In this document: positions 43,064 to 51,759 of the stretch, piece by piece
Layout: every line of letters begins with the position of its first letter
How positions within the stretch are numbered: position 1 is the stretch's first letter
Assembly: GCF_022524345.1 (NCBI RefSeq)
Contig: NZ_JAKWJU010000002.1
Span: 2,852,001 to 2,916,000, forward strand
Source of the DNA: Streptomyces marispadix
GTDB lineage: Bacteria > Actinomycetota > Actinomycetes > Streptomycetales > Streptomycetaceae
DNA length: 64,000 nt
Reading direction: 5' to 3'
Translations under genes and position numbers: made by a program
Notes under the pieces: generated by a model
The model's database searches: none
The model's input: only the letters and a program-made list of their open reading frames with translations
What the model was told of the DNA's origin: nothing

Positions 43064-43771
43064 ATGCGTCATCTCATCGAATCCGCGAAAGCTGTGCTGT
43101 TCGACTTCGACGGCCCCATCTGCCACTTGTTCCAGGGACGCTCCCTCGCACCCCTCACCGAGAGGCTGCGCCATGCTGTGACCTCCTTTGCCGCAGAGGG
43201 CGAGGCCGGCAGGGAGGTGTGGCTCCCCGAGACCGACGACCCGCTGGAGATACTGCGAGCCGCATTCCAGCAGCCGGCGCTGGTCGAGCGCGGCATCGCA
43301 CGGGACATCGAGCGGGCGCTGACCGACGAGGAGATCGCGGCGGCGCCGGGGGCGTTCCCCACGGCGTACGCCGACGCCCTCGTACGCACGCTCGCCGCGA
43401 CCGGCCGCCGCATGGCCGTCACGACGAACAACTCGCAGCAGGCGGTGGAGCGTTATCTGGAGACCCGGCTCACGGGAGAGCTGTTCGCGGGCCGCATACA
43501 CGGCCGCAACGCCGAGGGCGAGCTGCGGCTCAAGCCCGATCCGGACTGTCTGCTGCGGGCGCTGAAGTCGACGGACACACCCGCCCGGGAGGCGCTGATG
43601 ATCGGCGACGCGCCCCGCGATCTGGAGGCGGCACGTGCCGCGGGTGTGGCCTTCCTCGGCTACGCCCGCAACGAGCGCAAATCGGAGCAGTTGCGTGCGG
43701 CCGGCGCCGAGCACCTGGTCGACTCGCTACGGGACGTCGTCATGGTGGTGGACCCCGGCGCGCATGTGTGA
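43064..43771 (+). CDS. HAD-superfamily phosphatase
   Basis: The 235-residue HAD hydrolase has motif I KAVLFDFDGPICHLF (nucleophile Asp14, acid Asp16), motif II MAVTTNNSQQAV, motif III Lys in RLKPDPDCLLRAL and motif IV LMIGDAPRDLEAARAAG. A four-helix cap of about 65 residues follows motif I, as in phosphoglycolate phosphatase-like enzymes. The ribosome-binding site is GAGGAGA (43054-43060). It lies 36 bp after the kinase gene in the same direction, almost certainly co-transcribed. Confidence 0.85.
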   Translation: MRHLIESAKAVLFDFDGPICHLFQGRSLAPLTERLRHAVTSFAAEGEAGREVWLPETDDPLEILRAAFQQPALVERGIARDIERALTDEEIAAAPGAFPTAYADALVRTLAATGRRMAVTTNNSQQAVERYLETRLTGELFAGRIHGRNAEGELRLKPDPDCLLRALKSTDTPAREALMIGDAPRDLEAARAAGVAFLGYARNERKSEQLRAAGAEHLVDSLRDVVMVVDPGAHV

Positions 43772-43987
43772 CCGGCAGCGGGGCGAGGTGGCGGCTTCGG
43801 CAGGCGTGCCTCGGCGGTCCCTCCGGGGGCTCGCGTGGGTGAGGCGCGCGCAGGCGGGCACGCGGTGAACCGTACGTAGGGTGGGAGACGGAAGCCCTCG
43901 TTCCGCGACGGTGCCGGGCGCGTGGCGTCCCGGCGGGCAGACCCGGCGCGGCAGCCGCAGCAGCCTCACCAGCACGAGGAGGACGCG

Positions 43988-44410
43988 ATGACCGACGCTC
44001 CGATGCCCGAGAGCGACGAACCGGCGCACGACCCCGAGGTGCTGGAACTCGCCCAGAGGATCTTCGGGCTGGCGCGCGACGGCGACACCGACACCGTCGC
44101 CGCCTATGTCGACGCGGGCGTGCCGGTGAACCTCACCAACGACAGGGGCGACTCCCTCGTGATGCTCGCCGCCTACTACGGGCACGCCTCGGCCGTAAGG
44201 GCCCTGCTCCACCGCGGGGCCGACCCGAACAAGCCGAACGACAAGGGGCAGACGCCCATCGCGGGCGCGGTCTTCAAGGGCGAGACGGAGGTCGTGAGGG
44301 CGCTGCTGGACGGCGGCGCCGACCCCGGGGCGGGCGAGCCGTCGGCGGTGGAGACGGCGCGGATGTTCGAGCGTAAGGAGCTGCTGGAGCTGTTCGGCGA
44401 GGAGGCGTAG
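43988..44410 (+). CDS. Ankyrin-repeat protein
   Basis: The 140-residue soluble protein is built of about three ankyrin repeats: DGDTDTVAAYVDAGVPVNLT, DSLVMLAAYYGHASAVRALL and HRGADPNKPNDKGQTPIAGA, then VVRALLDGGADPGAGEPSAV. The N-terminal 18 residues are acidic. It has no enzyme motif. Such small ankyrin proteins bind partner proteins, and the partner is unknown. The ribosome-binding site GAGGAGG precedes ATG 43988. Confidence 0.88.
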   Translation: MTDAPMPESDEPAHDPEVLELAQRIFGLARDGDTDTVAAYVDAGVPVNLTNDRGDSLVMLAAYYGHASAVRALLHRGADPNKPNDKGQTPIAGAVFKGETEVVRALLDGGADPGAGEPSAVETARMFERKELLELFGEEA

Positions 44411-44445
44411 CCCTCGGCGGGCGGCCCGGCAACCGGGCGGCCGGA

Positions 44446-44484
44446 CAGCCAGGCAGCCATGCAGCCGGGCAGCCGGGCAGCCGG
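44446..44484. repeat. 8-bp tandem repeat between convergent genes
   Basis: CAGCCGGG is repeated three times perfectly (44461-44484), with degenerate CAGCCAGG and CAGCCATG units before it. It lies in the gap between the ankyrin gene and the converging MerR-PP2C gene. Confidence 0.7.
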
Positions 44485-44555
44485 GCAAACCGGGCCGGGA
44501 GCAGTTACGGCCCCCTGCCCGGTGTCTCACGGAACCGCGCCGTGCGCGCGAGTGC

Positions 44556-45821
44556 CTACCGCCCGGCCTCCACCACGTCCGCGACCACGCAGCTCACGTT
44601 GTCGGGTGCGCCCGACCGGTGCGCCAGCGCCACGAGTTCGCGGACCGTCTCCTCCGGGTCCGCCGTCGCCGCGACCGTGCTGCGTACCTGTTCCTCCGGT
44701 ACGACGGACGTCAGCCCGTCCGAGCACAGCAGACAGCGGTCTCCGGCCCTTACGTCCTGCAACCCCACGTCCGGCCTGTCGCCCGCGCCGCCCTCCGGCC
44801 GCCCGACGAGGGCGCGCATCAGCAGGGCCCGCTGCGGATGCGAGGCGGCCTCCTCCTCGCTGATGCGGCCCTCGTCGACCATCGAGCGCACGAGGGTGTG
44901 GTCGTGCGTGATCTGGAAGAGGTCGCCGTCGCGCAGGATGTACGCGCGGGTGTCGCCGATGTGCACGAGGGCGAGCTGCGACCCGGTCCACAGCATCGTG
45001 GTGAGCGTGGTGCCCGCCTCGTCGCCGTCCGGGCCGCCCGCTACGGCGTCGCCGACCGCTCGGCCCGCACGTTCGACGGTGTCCTCCAGTACGTTCAGCA
45101 GGTCCGCGGCCGGGAGGCTGCCCTCTTCGAGCTGTCTGAAGGTGTCGACGGCCGCCGCGCTCGCCGGTCCCCCCTCGCCTCCGAAACCGTCGGCGACGGC
45201 GAGCAGACGCGAACCGGCGTACGCCGCGTCCTGGTTGGTCTCCCTCACGAGCCCGGCGTCGCTCAGCGCGGCGTAGCGGATGGCGAGCGGCGCACGTGCC
45301 GTCTCCCCGTCGCTGGCCGAGTCGTGGGCCGAGTCGTGGGTCGTCTCGTCTGGCGTGTCCTGCGGCATCTCGTGCGGCATCGCGGAGTCCTTCCGTGACA
45401 GGTGGTCGATGAGGAAGGCGGCCATGTCGCGGCGGGCGGCGACGTCGTTCTCGACCTGGGCCCAGAAGGCCCTGATCTCCCGCGCGGCTGCGGGACCGTC
45501 CAGTGCGGTCAGCTCGCGTATGCGGGCCAGGGGCATGCCGAGGCGGCGCAGCCATACGACGAGACGGGCCTGTTCGAGCTGTGCGGGTGCGTAGCGGCGG
45601 TAGCCCGTCGTGGGGTCCACGTGGGCGGGCCGCAGCAGCCCGAGTTCGTCGTAGAGGCGCAGCGCCTTCGGCGACAGCCGGGACGCCTTGGCGAACGCTC
45701 CGATCGTCAGCAGTGCGGCGCGGGCGCCGTCGCGAGCGCCGGTGTCCGCGCCGGCTGCCCCGCCGCGACCGGCACCCGAACCGGGCCCCGAACCGGGTCT
45801 GTCGCCCGCGCGCTCGTCCAT
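44556..45821 (-). CDS. MerR regulator fused to a PP2C-type protein phosphatase
   Basis: The 421-residue two-domain protein has a MerR helix-turn-helix at about 37-105 (LLTIGAFAKASRLSPKALRL, YDELGLLRPAHVDPTTGYRR) with a dimer helix. A Thr/Asp/Ser-rich linker (150-175) follows, then a PP2C serine/threonine phosphatase at about 180-418. The metal-site motifs are LVRETNQDAAY, AVADGFGGEGG, LVHIGDTRAYILRDG, CLLCSDGLTSVV and SGAPDNVSCVV. The metal-binding Asp residues are all present. A DNA-binding domain joined to a phosphatase is unusual and suggests that dephosphorylation signals are coupled to transcription. A MerR-like promoter lies upstream. The N-terminal 35 residues are Gly/Ala-rich, and the start could be later. 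Confidence 0.88.
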   Translation of the reverse strand: MDERAGDRPGSGPGSGAGRGGAAGADTGARDGARAALLTIGAFAKASRLSPKALRLYDELGLLRPAHVDPTTGYRRYAPAQLEQARLVVWLRRLGMPLARIRELTALDGPAAAREIRAFWAQVENDVAARRDMAAFLIDHLSRKDSAMPHEMPQDTPDETTHDSAHDSASDGETARAPLAIRYAALSDAGLVRETNQDAAYAGSRLLAVADGFGGEGGPASAAAVDTFRQLEEGSLPAADLLNVLEDTVERAGRAVGDAVAGGPDGDEAGTTLTTMLWTGSQLALVHIGDTRAYILRDGDLFQITHDHTLVRSMVDEGRISEEEAASHPQRALLMRALVGRPEGGAGDRPDVGLQDVRAGDRCLLCSDGLTSVVPEEQVRSTVAATADPEETVRELVALAHRSGAPDNVSCVVADVVEAGR

Positions 45822-45863
45822 GCCCGCTCCTCCCTCATACCGGGCCCCTCGCCCGGCTCCACG

Positions 45864-45894
45864 ATGCTGTGGCTTCCCCCAAGGACAAGGTCAA
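45864..45894 (-). promoter_or_regulatory. Candidate long-spacer MerR-type promoter of the MerR-PP2C gene
   Basis: On the minus strand TTGACC (45894-45889) and CAGCAT (45869-45864) are 19 bp apart, the over-long spacing that MerR proteins correct. An imperfect CTTGTCC/GGGGAAG dyad lies in the spacer. It is about 43 bp upstream of the start at 45821. This is a weak call. Confidence 0.3.
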
Positions 45895-46051
45895 GGGCGG
45901 TCCGGGGGCGACCCCGAGCGGTGATGCGGGGGTCTGCCTCATCGTCGGGCCCGTACGGGTGCCATAGCCTCGTCGGGCACTGGACGGACCGGGTAAGGCC
46001 GACGAAAAGGGACAGTCGACAGCCTCCACCTTCCACGGAGACGGGGAGTAC

Positions 46052-46789
46052 ATGATGCGCAGGCACATCCGCCTACTCGGGGCGGTCGCGGCGGCGGGGA
46101 TCGGCGTGGGCACGCTGGGGGCCTGCGGCCTGGTGCCCGGTGAGACCTACGAGGACAGCGCGAAGCTGTCGGAGAAGGTCGAGGCGGTGCATCTGGACGG
46201 CAGCGTCGGGGCGGTGCGGCTCCGCAGCAAGGAGACGGTGACCGAGGTGTCGCTGCACCGCAGCGTCGAGTTCGACGGTGACAAGCCGAGGAAGCGCACG
46301 TACGGCGTCGAGGACGGAGTACTCGTACTCCGCGGCTGCGGCGACGACTGCTCGGTCAGCTACACGGTCGATCTGCCGCCCAGGGTCTCCGTCGACGGCG
46401 GCACCTCCTCCGGCGGTATCAGCCTCTCCGGCGTGGGCAAGGTGGACGTCACCAGCGACTCGGGCGCGGTGGACCTCGACGACGTCGACGGCACCGTGCG
46501 CGTACGTACGACCAACGGGCGCATCAACGGGCGGGGCCTGAAGGGCGAGGACGTACGGGCCGAGACCTCCAACGGCGCGATCGACCTCAACCTCAGCACG
46601 CCGCAGGACGTGCGGGCGAGGACGTCGAACGGAGCGGTGTCCGTCACCGCGCCGGACGGCCGCTACCGGGTGTCCGCGAGGACGAGCAACGGCGACAAGG
46701 CCATCGGTCTGCGCGACGAGCCTTCCGGCGACCACACGCTCGACCTGGCCACCACCAACGGCTCGATCAAGGTCAAGAAGGCGGGCTGA
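46052..46789 (+). CDS. DUF4097-family beta-helix lipoprotein
   Basis: The 245-residue protein has a lipoprotein signal peptide (IRLLGAVAAAGIGVGTLGAC, lipobox LGAC with Cys25). The parallel beta repeat characteristic of DUF4097/DUF2807 adhesin-like proteins follows: VSVDGGTSSGGISLSGVGKV, VRVRTTNGRINGRGLKGEDV, VRAETSNGAIDLNL and VRARTSNGAVSV, repeating the T/S-NG turn. It should sit on the outer face of the membrane. It is divergent from the MerR-PP2C gene across 230 bp and might be its target. This is only positional inference. The start is ATG 46052 or 46055. Confidence 0.85.
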   Translation: MMRRHIRLLGAVAAAGIGVGTLGACGLVPGETYEDSAKLSEKVEAVHLDGSVGAVRLRSKETVTEVSLHRSVEFDGDKPRKRTYGVEDGVLVLRGCGDDCSVSYTVDLPPRVSVDGGTSSGGISLSGVGKVDVTSDSGAVDLDDVDGTVRVRTTNGRINGRGLKGEDVRAETSNGAIDLNLSTPQDVRARTSNGAVSVTAPDGRYRVSARTSNGDKAIGLRDEPSGDHTLDLATTNGSIKVKKAG

Positions 46790-46882
46790 GCGGGGCGGTC
46801 CGGGGCCGTTCATCCGGTCGTCCCGGCGGCCGAGCCGTACCGGCTCCTCTCACGCTCCGCGATATCCGCACACCCCACCCCC

Positions 46883-47983
46883 TCACTCCTCCCGCACCAG
46901 CCGTCCCGCGACCACCTCGGCGGCGCGGTCCGCGTCCGACTCCGTGTTGTATAGGTGGAAGGCGAGCCGCAGGCGACCGGCACGTGTGCTGCCGACGACG
47001 CCCGCGCGCTCCAACTCCCGTGCCGTGTCCGGCCGTACGGCCGTGCTGACGATCGCCGAGTCGCCGTACGGCAGACCGACGGCGGCACGGAAGCGGTCGG
47101 CGAGGCCGACCGCGTGCGCGTGGAGCACGTCGGTGCCGACCTCGGCGAGCAGTTCCAGCGATCCCGCCTGGCCGACCCAGGCGTGCCACACCGGGGAGAC
47201 GTCGAAGCGCCGGGCGTCCTTCGCGAGCCGCAGCGGTGCGCCGTAGAGGCTCTCCCAGCGCTCCTCGCCCGCGAACCAGCCCGCGCTGTGCGGGGTCAGC
47301 CCGTCCATGCACTCGGCGCCCACGGTGAAGAAGCAGGTGCCCCGCGGTGCCAGCAGCCACTTGTATCCGCCGTTGACGGTGTATGCGTAACGGCTCGCGT
47401 CGACGGGCAGCCAGCCGGTCGCCTGGGTGGTGTCCAGCAGTACGCGTGCACCGGTCGCCTCGCACGCCGTACGGAGCGCGCCGAGGTCCGCGACACGTCC
47501 GTCGGCGGACTGCACTGCGGCGACGGCCACCAGCGACGTACGGGACGTGACCTCCTCGGCGAGGGCCTCCAGCGGCACCTCCCGCACCCGCACTCCCCGT
47601 GGCGTCTGGGCGTGGAAGGGGAAGACGACGCTCGTGAACTCCCCGGCGGCGGTGAGCACTTCGCTCCCCTCGGGCAGGGACGCGGCGACCAGCCCCACGA
47701 AGGCGCTGACCTGGCTGCCGACGGCCACGGACGACGGGTCCACGCCGACGAGCCCGGCGTAGGCCGCACGTGCCTCGGCCAGCGGCCGGTCGTACGCGGA
47801 CGGGCTCGCGGTGCCCCTGCGCCACTCGTTCTCCGCCGCACGGAGGGCGTCGAGGGAGCGGCGGGGCGGCAGGCCCAGCGAGGCGGTATTGAGATAGACG
47901 ACCTCGGGGGCGAACTCCTGCTGTGCGCGGGACAGGCGGTCGTGGCCGTCGGCTTCGTCCGCGTGCGTCGTGTTCGTCTGCAT
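46883..47983 (-). CDS. Class V aminotransferase-fold PLP enzyme
   Basis: The 366-residue enzyme has a class V (cysteine desulfurase/kynureninase-like) fold. It has VVYLNTASLGLPPRRSLDAL at the N terminus, VLLDTTQATGWLPVD with the PLP-binding Asp184, and the Schiff-base Lys208 in YTVNGGYKWLLAPRG. A WFAGEERWES segment follows. No active-site Cys loop of desulfurases is evident, so an aminotransferase or lyase function is more likely. The start is ATG 47983. The gene follows the large QuiC-type fusion on the same strand after 137 bp. Confidence 0.85.
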   Translation of the reverse strand: MQTNTTHADEADGHDRLSRAQQEFAPEVVYLNTASLGLPPRRSLDALRAAENEWRRGTASPSAYDRPLAEARAAYAGLVGVDPSSVAVGSQVSAFVGLVAASLPEGSEVLTAAGEFTSVVFPFHAQTPRGVRVREVPLEALAEEVTSRTSLVAVAAVQSADGRVADLGALRTACEATGARVLLDTTQATGWLPVDASRYAYTVNGGYKWLLAPRGTCFFTVGAECMDGLTPHSAGWFAGEERWESLYGAPLRLAKDARRFDVSPVWHAWVGQAGSLELLAEVGTDVLHAHAVGLADRFRAAVGLPYGDSAIVSTAVRPDTARELERAGVVGSTRAGRLRLAFHLYNTESDADRAAEVVAGRLVREE

Positions 47984-48120
47984 GACCTCAGCCTGGGGGC
48001 AGGAGGGTCCCGGCGGAAGAGCGCCCGGACGGTAGCGCGGGCGCGGACGCCCGCGCGTCGCCTGCTTCCACCGACGGACACCGCCTGGGGACACCGCCTG
48101 AGACTTCGCCTGCCGGCTTC

Positions 48121-50352
48121 TCAACCGGCCCCGCGCCGCGGCCGGTTCGCGGGCGCCCGGCCACGTGCCCGTGCCTGGCGGTGGGCCGCCATCCGTACGG
48201 GTGCGTTGACCGCACCGTCGCCGCGGTAGCCGCCCACCCGCTGGACCACCTCGAAGAAGACGCGCGAGCCGAGGATGCCGGTGCAGAAGTGGAAGAACTC
48301 GCCGTGCTCGTCGCGGTCGTAGAGGATGTTCAGCTCGCGCATGTCGCTCAGCAGCCGGGGAGCGGGGGCGTAGCGGGCGTCGAGATCGTCGTAGTAGTTG
48401 CCGGTGACGGGCAGGATCTCCAGGCCGCGTTCGCGTGCCCGGCGCGCGGCGGCGAAGACGTCGCCCGTGGCGAACGCGATGTGCTCGGGGTCCGGCACCG
48501 ACGGCGCCCAGCGTCCGCGGCGCAGCAGCGCGCCGTGCATGGCGATCCGCAGCTCGCCGGACTCGTTGCCGACGGTGCGGCTGCGCACCAGGCCGAAGGG
48601 CGCCGCGTACTCGGCGAAGTCCCGTTCACGCAGGTCGAGTACGGACTGGTAGAAGGTCAGCGAACCCGTGAACTGGTCGTTGGGCTGGGCCAGCGCCACA
48701 TGATCGATACGGCCGAGATCGCCGGTGCGGCCGAGATCGCCGGGCCCTGAGCCGGGTCCGGAGCGGGATTCGGAGCCGGGTCGGGAGCGGGATTCGGAGC
48801 CGGACTCGGTTCCCCGGCCGGGACCGGCTTCGCCGCCTGGCCCCGCTCCCGTCGGCTCGAAGTCCGCGCGCCAGTCCGGGCCGCTCGCCCCGCCGCCCGG
48901 GCAGAAGAAGAGCTGGGTCCCGTCGGGGGCGGCCACGGCGGTGAGTTCGGCCTCTCCGGGACCACGCCTGCGTGGCAGGGGCGTTGCGAGAAGCGCTTCG
49001 GCACGTCGTGCGGACTGCTCGGGATCGAGGCTCTCGACCGCGAGTGCCACGACCTCGGCCCTGCCGGTCTCGGTCTCCCCGTGCTCCTCTGCCCCACTGA
49101 CCTCACCGGCTTCCCGACCGACCCGACCTGCCTCCCGGTTCAGTACGACGTCGCTGCCGCCCTGCTGCCACAGCTCGACGGGCTTGGAGCGGTGGATTCC
49201 CGTGCGCTGGAAGCCGAGTGCCGTCAGCGCGGCGGTGACCTCCGGTGCCGATACGCCGTCCACGGCGAGTTCGACGAAGGCATGGCCGAGAAGCGCGGGA
49301 GCGGGCGGTGGCGCGGCCGGGTGGAGCCGCCAGCCTCCGCCCCTGACCGGCTCGTTCGGCTGGCGTGCGCCCTTCTCGTGACGTTCCTCGGGCCGCTGCC
49401 CGCCAAGGCCCTCTTGCTCCGGCTGCCCTTGCTCCCTCTGCTGCCCCTCCGCCTGCTCCCGGCGCCCGTACTCGCGCACCGCCTCCTCGAGCGCGACCAG
49501 CGACCGCATCGCGTCGAGCGCCGCGGGGCCGGGATCGGTCTGCCGGAAGACGTCGTTGAACACCTCCAGCGACAGCGGCCCTTCGTAACCGGCGGCCAGC
49601 ACCTGCGCGAGGAAGCCCGGCAGATCGAAAGACCCCTGGCCGGGGAAGAGCCTGTGGTGCCTGCTCCACTGCAATACGTCCATGTCGAGGCGCGGCGCGT
49701 CGGCGAGTTGGAGGAAGAAGAGCTTGCCCTCGTCGACGGTGTCGATGCCCGTGGGCGCGGGGTCGCGGGAGAGCACATGGAAACTGTCGAGGCACAGCCC
49801 GAGCGCCGGGTGGTCCGCCCTGCGGACGATCTGCCAGGAGTGCTCCCAGCGGTTGACGAAACGCCCCCAGGCGAGGGCTTCGTAGGCGATGCGGATGCCG
49901 CGCTCGCAGGCCCGTTCCGCGAGTGCGCGCAACTGCTGCGCGGCCAGGGCGTCGTCGTCCACGGCGTAAGGGGAGAGCGTCGAGCAGACCAGCAACGTGT
50001 CGGCGCCCAGGCGCTCCATGAGGTCGAACTTGCGCTCCGCACGGCGCAGAGCGGCGGCGTGCAGCTCCTCGGGCAGGGCCTCGAAGTCGCGGAACGGCTG
50101 GTAGAGGTCGACGGTCAGGCCGAGGTCCGCGCACAGGGAGCGGACGTCCTCGGGTGGCATCGCCGAGACGACGAGATCGTTCTCGAAGATCTCCACACCG
50201 TGGAATCCCGCCGAGGCCGCCGCCCGCAGCTTGTCCTCCAGCAGCCCGGAGAGGCAGACCGTCGCCACGCCCTTGCGAACCGGGGACCGGCGGGCGGGCG
50301 AGGGGCCCGGAGACGCGGATACGGACGGAGACGGACCCGGAGTCGGATTCAT
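48121..50352 (-). CDS. Fused dehydroshikimate dehydratase (QuiC-like) / 4-hydroxyphenylpyruvate dioxygenase-like protein
   Basis: The product has 743 residues. Residues about 25-300 form a xylose-isomerase-like TIM barrel (VATVCLSGLLEDKLRAAASA, GVEIFEND, YEALAWGRFVNRWEHSW, LCLDSFHVLSRD, LSLEVFNDVFRQ) of the sugar-phosphate isomerase/3-dehydroshikimate dehydratase family. Residues about 355-715 form a two-part VOC domain like HPPD (IDHVALAQPNDQFTGSLTFY, FFHFCTGILGSRVFFEVVQR). This fused arrangement is known in QuiC1-type proteins that make protocatechuate. Two low-complexity linkers are present: a Gln/Glu/Gly linker (REQAEGQQREQGQPEQEG) and a GSESRSRPGSESRSGPGSG linker. The divergent IclR regulator supports an aromatic-acid pathway, but no pca genes lie in the window. 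Confidence 0.85.
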   Translation of the reverse strand: MNPTPGPSPSVSASPGPSPARRSPVRKGVATVCLSGLLEDKLRAAASAGFHGVEIFENDLVVSAMPPEDVRSLCADLGLTVDLYQPFRDFEALPEELHAAALRRAERKFDLMERLGADTLLVCSTLSPYAVDDDALAAQQLRALAERACERGIRIAYEALAWGRFVNRWEHSWQIVRRADHPALGLCLDSFHVLSRDPAPTGIDTVDEGKLFFLQLADAPRLDMDVLQWSRHHRLFPGQGSFDLPGFLAQVLAAGYEGPLSLEVFNDVFRQTDPGPAALDAMRSLVALEEAVREYGRREQAEGQQREQGQPEQEGLGGQRPEERHEKGARQPNEPVRGGGWRLHPAAPPPAPALLGHAFVELAVDGVSAPEVTAALTALGFQRTGIHRSKPVELWQQGGSDVVLNREAGRVGREAGEVSGAEEHGETETGRAEVVALAVESLDPEQSARRAEALLATPLPRRRGPGEAELTAVAAPDGTQLFFCPGGGASGPDWRADFEPTGAGPGGEAGPGRGTESGSESRSRPGSESRSGPGSGPGDLGRTGDLGRIDHVALAQPNDQFTGSLTFYQSVLDLRERDFAEYAAPFGLVRSRTVGNESGELRIAMHGALLRRGRWAPSVPDPEHIAFATGDVFAAARRARERGLEILPVTGNYYDDLDARYAPAPRLLSDMRELNILYDRDEHGEFFHFCTGILGSRVFFEVVQRVGGYRGDGAVNAPVRMAAHRQARARGRAPANRPRRGAG

Positions 50353-50421
50353 GTGCTGCTCCCTTCCGGCCGACGGCTGCCGACGCTCACGCCCTCGCCA
50401 TCGCTGTTCGTACTACGCACT

Positions 50422-50435
50422 GCTATGCACATAGC
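50422..50435. promoter_or_regulatory. Palindrome near the start of the QuiC-like fusion gene
   Basis: GCTATG-CA-CATAGC is a perfect palindrome, flanked by TACGCAC and GCACGGTA, about 70 bp upstream of the fusion gene start. It is a candidate operator for the divergent IclR regulator. Confidence 0.5.
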
Positions 50436-50568
50436 GCACGGTACGAGCGACCACCGGCGCCGTCAATCCGTCCACAGCAGTCGGACCACGTTCCTCAGCC
50501 CTTCCCGCGGGGCTCAAATCGCCCGCGCCAGGCCCCCGATGAGGCCGCCCCGCCTCCGCGTAGTACGC

Positions 50569-50585
50569 TGTGCGTAATGCGCACA
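50569..50585. promoter_or_regulatory. Palindrome near the IclR gene start
   Basis: TGTGCG-TAATG-CGCACA (50569-50574 with 50580-50585) is a perfect dyad that includes ATG 50577. It shares the TGCGCA/TACGC composition of the site near 50422 and could be an IclR autoregulatory site. If so, translation probably begins further downstream. Confidence 0.5.
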
Positions 50586-50645
50586 ACGGCGCAGGCAGGC
50601 TTGACCAGGCGAGGCGCGGCCTCGCACCGGGGAGGTAGTGAGGCT

Positions 50646-51566
50646 TTGTCGGAACCGACGACGGGCAATGGCGGCGACGGCACACAGCGGGAAGGGAGCG
50701 AGCACATCGGCCGGGCCGCCCGGAGCAGCCAGAAGGGCGAGAACGGCCCGAACGGCCAGGGGAGCAGCACCGGCAGGCAGGGCCACGGCCGCGAGGAGTA
50801 CGGGCCGCACTTCGTGCAGTCCGTGGCGCGTGCGATGTCCGTGATGCGTTCCTTCACGGCGGAACGGCGTGCGCAGACCCTCACCGAGGTCGCTCGGGCG
50901 ACGGGCCTCGACCGCGCGACGGCCCGGCGGCTGCTGCTCACCCTCGCCGACCTCGGCTACGTCGCAAGCGACGGCCGTACCTTCGAACTCACACCGCGCA
51001 CCCTCGAACTCGGCTACGCCTACCTCTCCAGCATGTCGCTGCCCGAGATCGCACAGCCCCATCTCCAGTCGCTGGCCCGCGAGTTGAACGAGACGGCGGC
51101 ACTGGCCGTGCTGGACGGCGACGAGATCGTCTACGTCTCGCTGGTCCAGAGCACCCGGCTGATGGCGGTGACGATCAGCGTGGGCACCCGCTTCGACGCC
51201 TATACGACGTCGATGGGCCGGGTGCTGCTCGCCGGGCTGGACGACACCGAACTGGACGAGCGCTTCGGCCGGTTGAGGCTGGAGAGGAAGACCGACCACA
51301 CCATCAGCAGCCCGAGGACCCTGCGCGAGGAGATCGACAAGGTGCGCAGGCAGGGCTGGGCGCTGGTCGACTCCGAGCTGGAGGAGGGGCTGCGGGGCGC
51401 GGCGGCGCCGGTACGGGACCGCGCGGGCCGGGTCGTGGCCGCCGCGAACGTCTCCGTGCACGCCGGGCGCACGACTCCGGAGCTGGTCGAACGCGACTAC
51501 GTCCCGATGATCCTGCGTACCGTCAGGCTGATCGAAGCGGACCTGGTCGGCACCGTCGCCCGCTGA
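50646..51566 (+). CDS. IclR-family transcriptional regulator (PcaR/PobR-like)
   Basis: Product of about 306 residues. After a Gly/Ser/Gln-rich head (GQGSSTGRQGHGREEYG) the IclR winged helix is HFVQSVARAMSVMRSFTAER, LTEVARATGLDRATARRLLL. The effector domain has LPEIAQPHLQSLARELNETA, YTTSMGRVLLAGLDDTELDE and RRQGWALVDSELEEGLRGAA, typical of protocatechuate-pathway IclR regulators. The start is a judgement. TTG 50646 has GGGGAGG ten bases upstream and leaves the palindrome at 50569 as operator. ATG 50577 is in frame but lies inside that palindrome. It is divergent from the QuiC-like fusion gene, its probable target. Confidence 0.85.
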   Translation: MSEPTTGNGGDGTQREGSEHIGRAARSSQKGENGPNGQGSSTGRQGHGREEYGPHFVQSVARAMSVMRSFTAERRAQTLTEVARATGLDRATARRLLLTLADLGYVASDGRTFELTPRTLELGYAYLSSMSLPEIAQPHLQSLARELNETAALAVLDGDEIVYVSLVQSTRLMAVTISVGTRFDAYTTSMGRVLLAGLDDTELDERFGRLRLERKTDHTISSPRTLREEIDKVRRQGWALVDSELEEGLRGAAAPVRDRAGRVVAAANVSVHAGRTTPELVERDYVPMILRTVRLIEADLVGTVAR

Positions 51567-51759
51567 CCGGACGGGATACCGGGACCCGGCAGGACGCCCG
51601 GCGGGAGACCCCGCGCCACGGCCCCATCCGGCTCCCAAATCGGGCTCTCCGGCCGGCCTCCCAGGTCATGGAGCCGAGGAACCCGGCCCCCGCCCGGTTA
51701 CGTTGGTTCATCAGCGTCCACACGCGCTGCGCCACCGCCCGGCCCGGAAGGACCAGCCC

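Noticed and set aside
40258..44410. A toxin-antitoxin or phage-defence island
   Set aside because: The APH-fold kinase and HAD enzyme resemble metabolic small-molecule enzymes. No integrase, transposase, nuclease or typical toxin motif is present.
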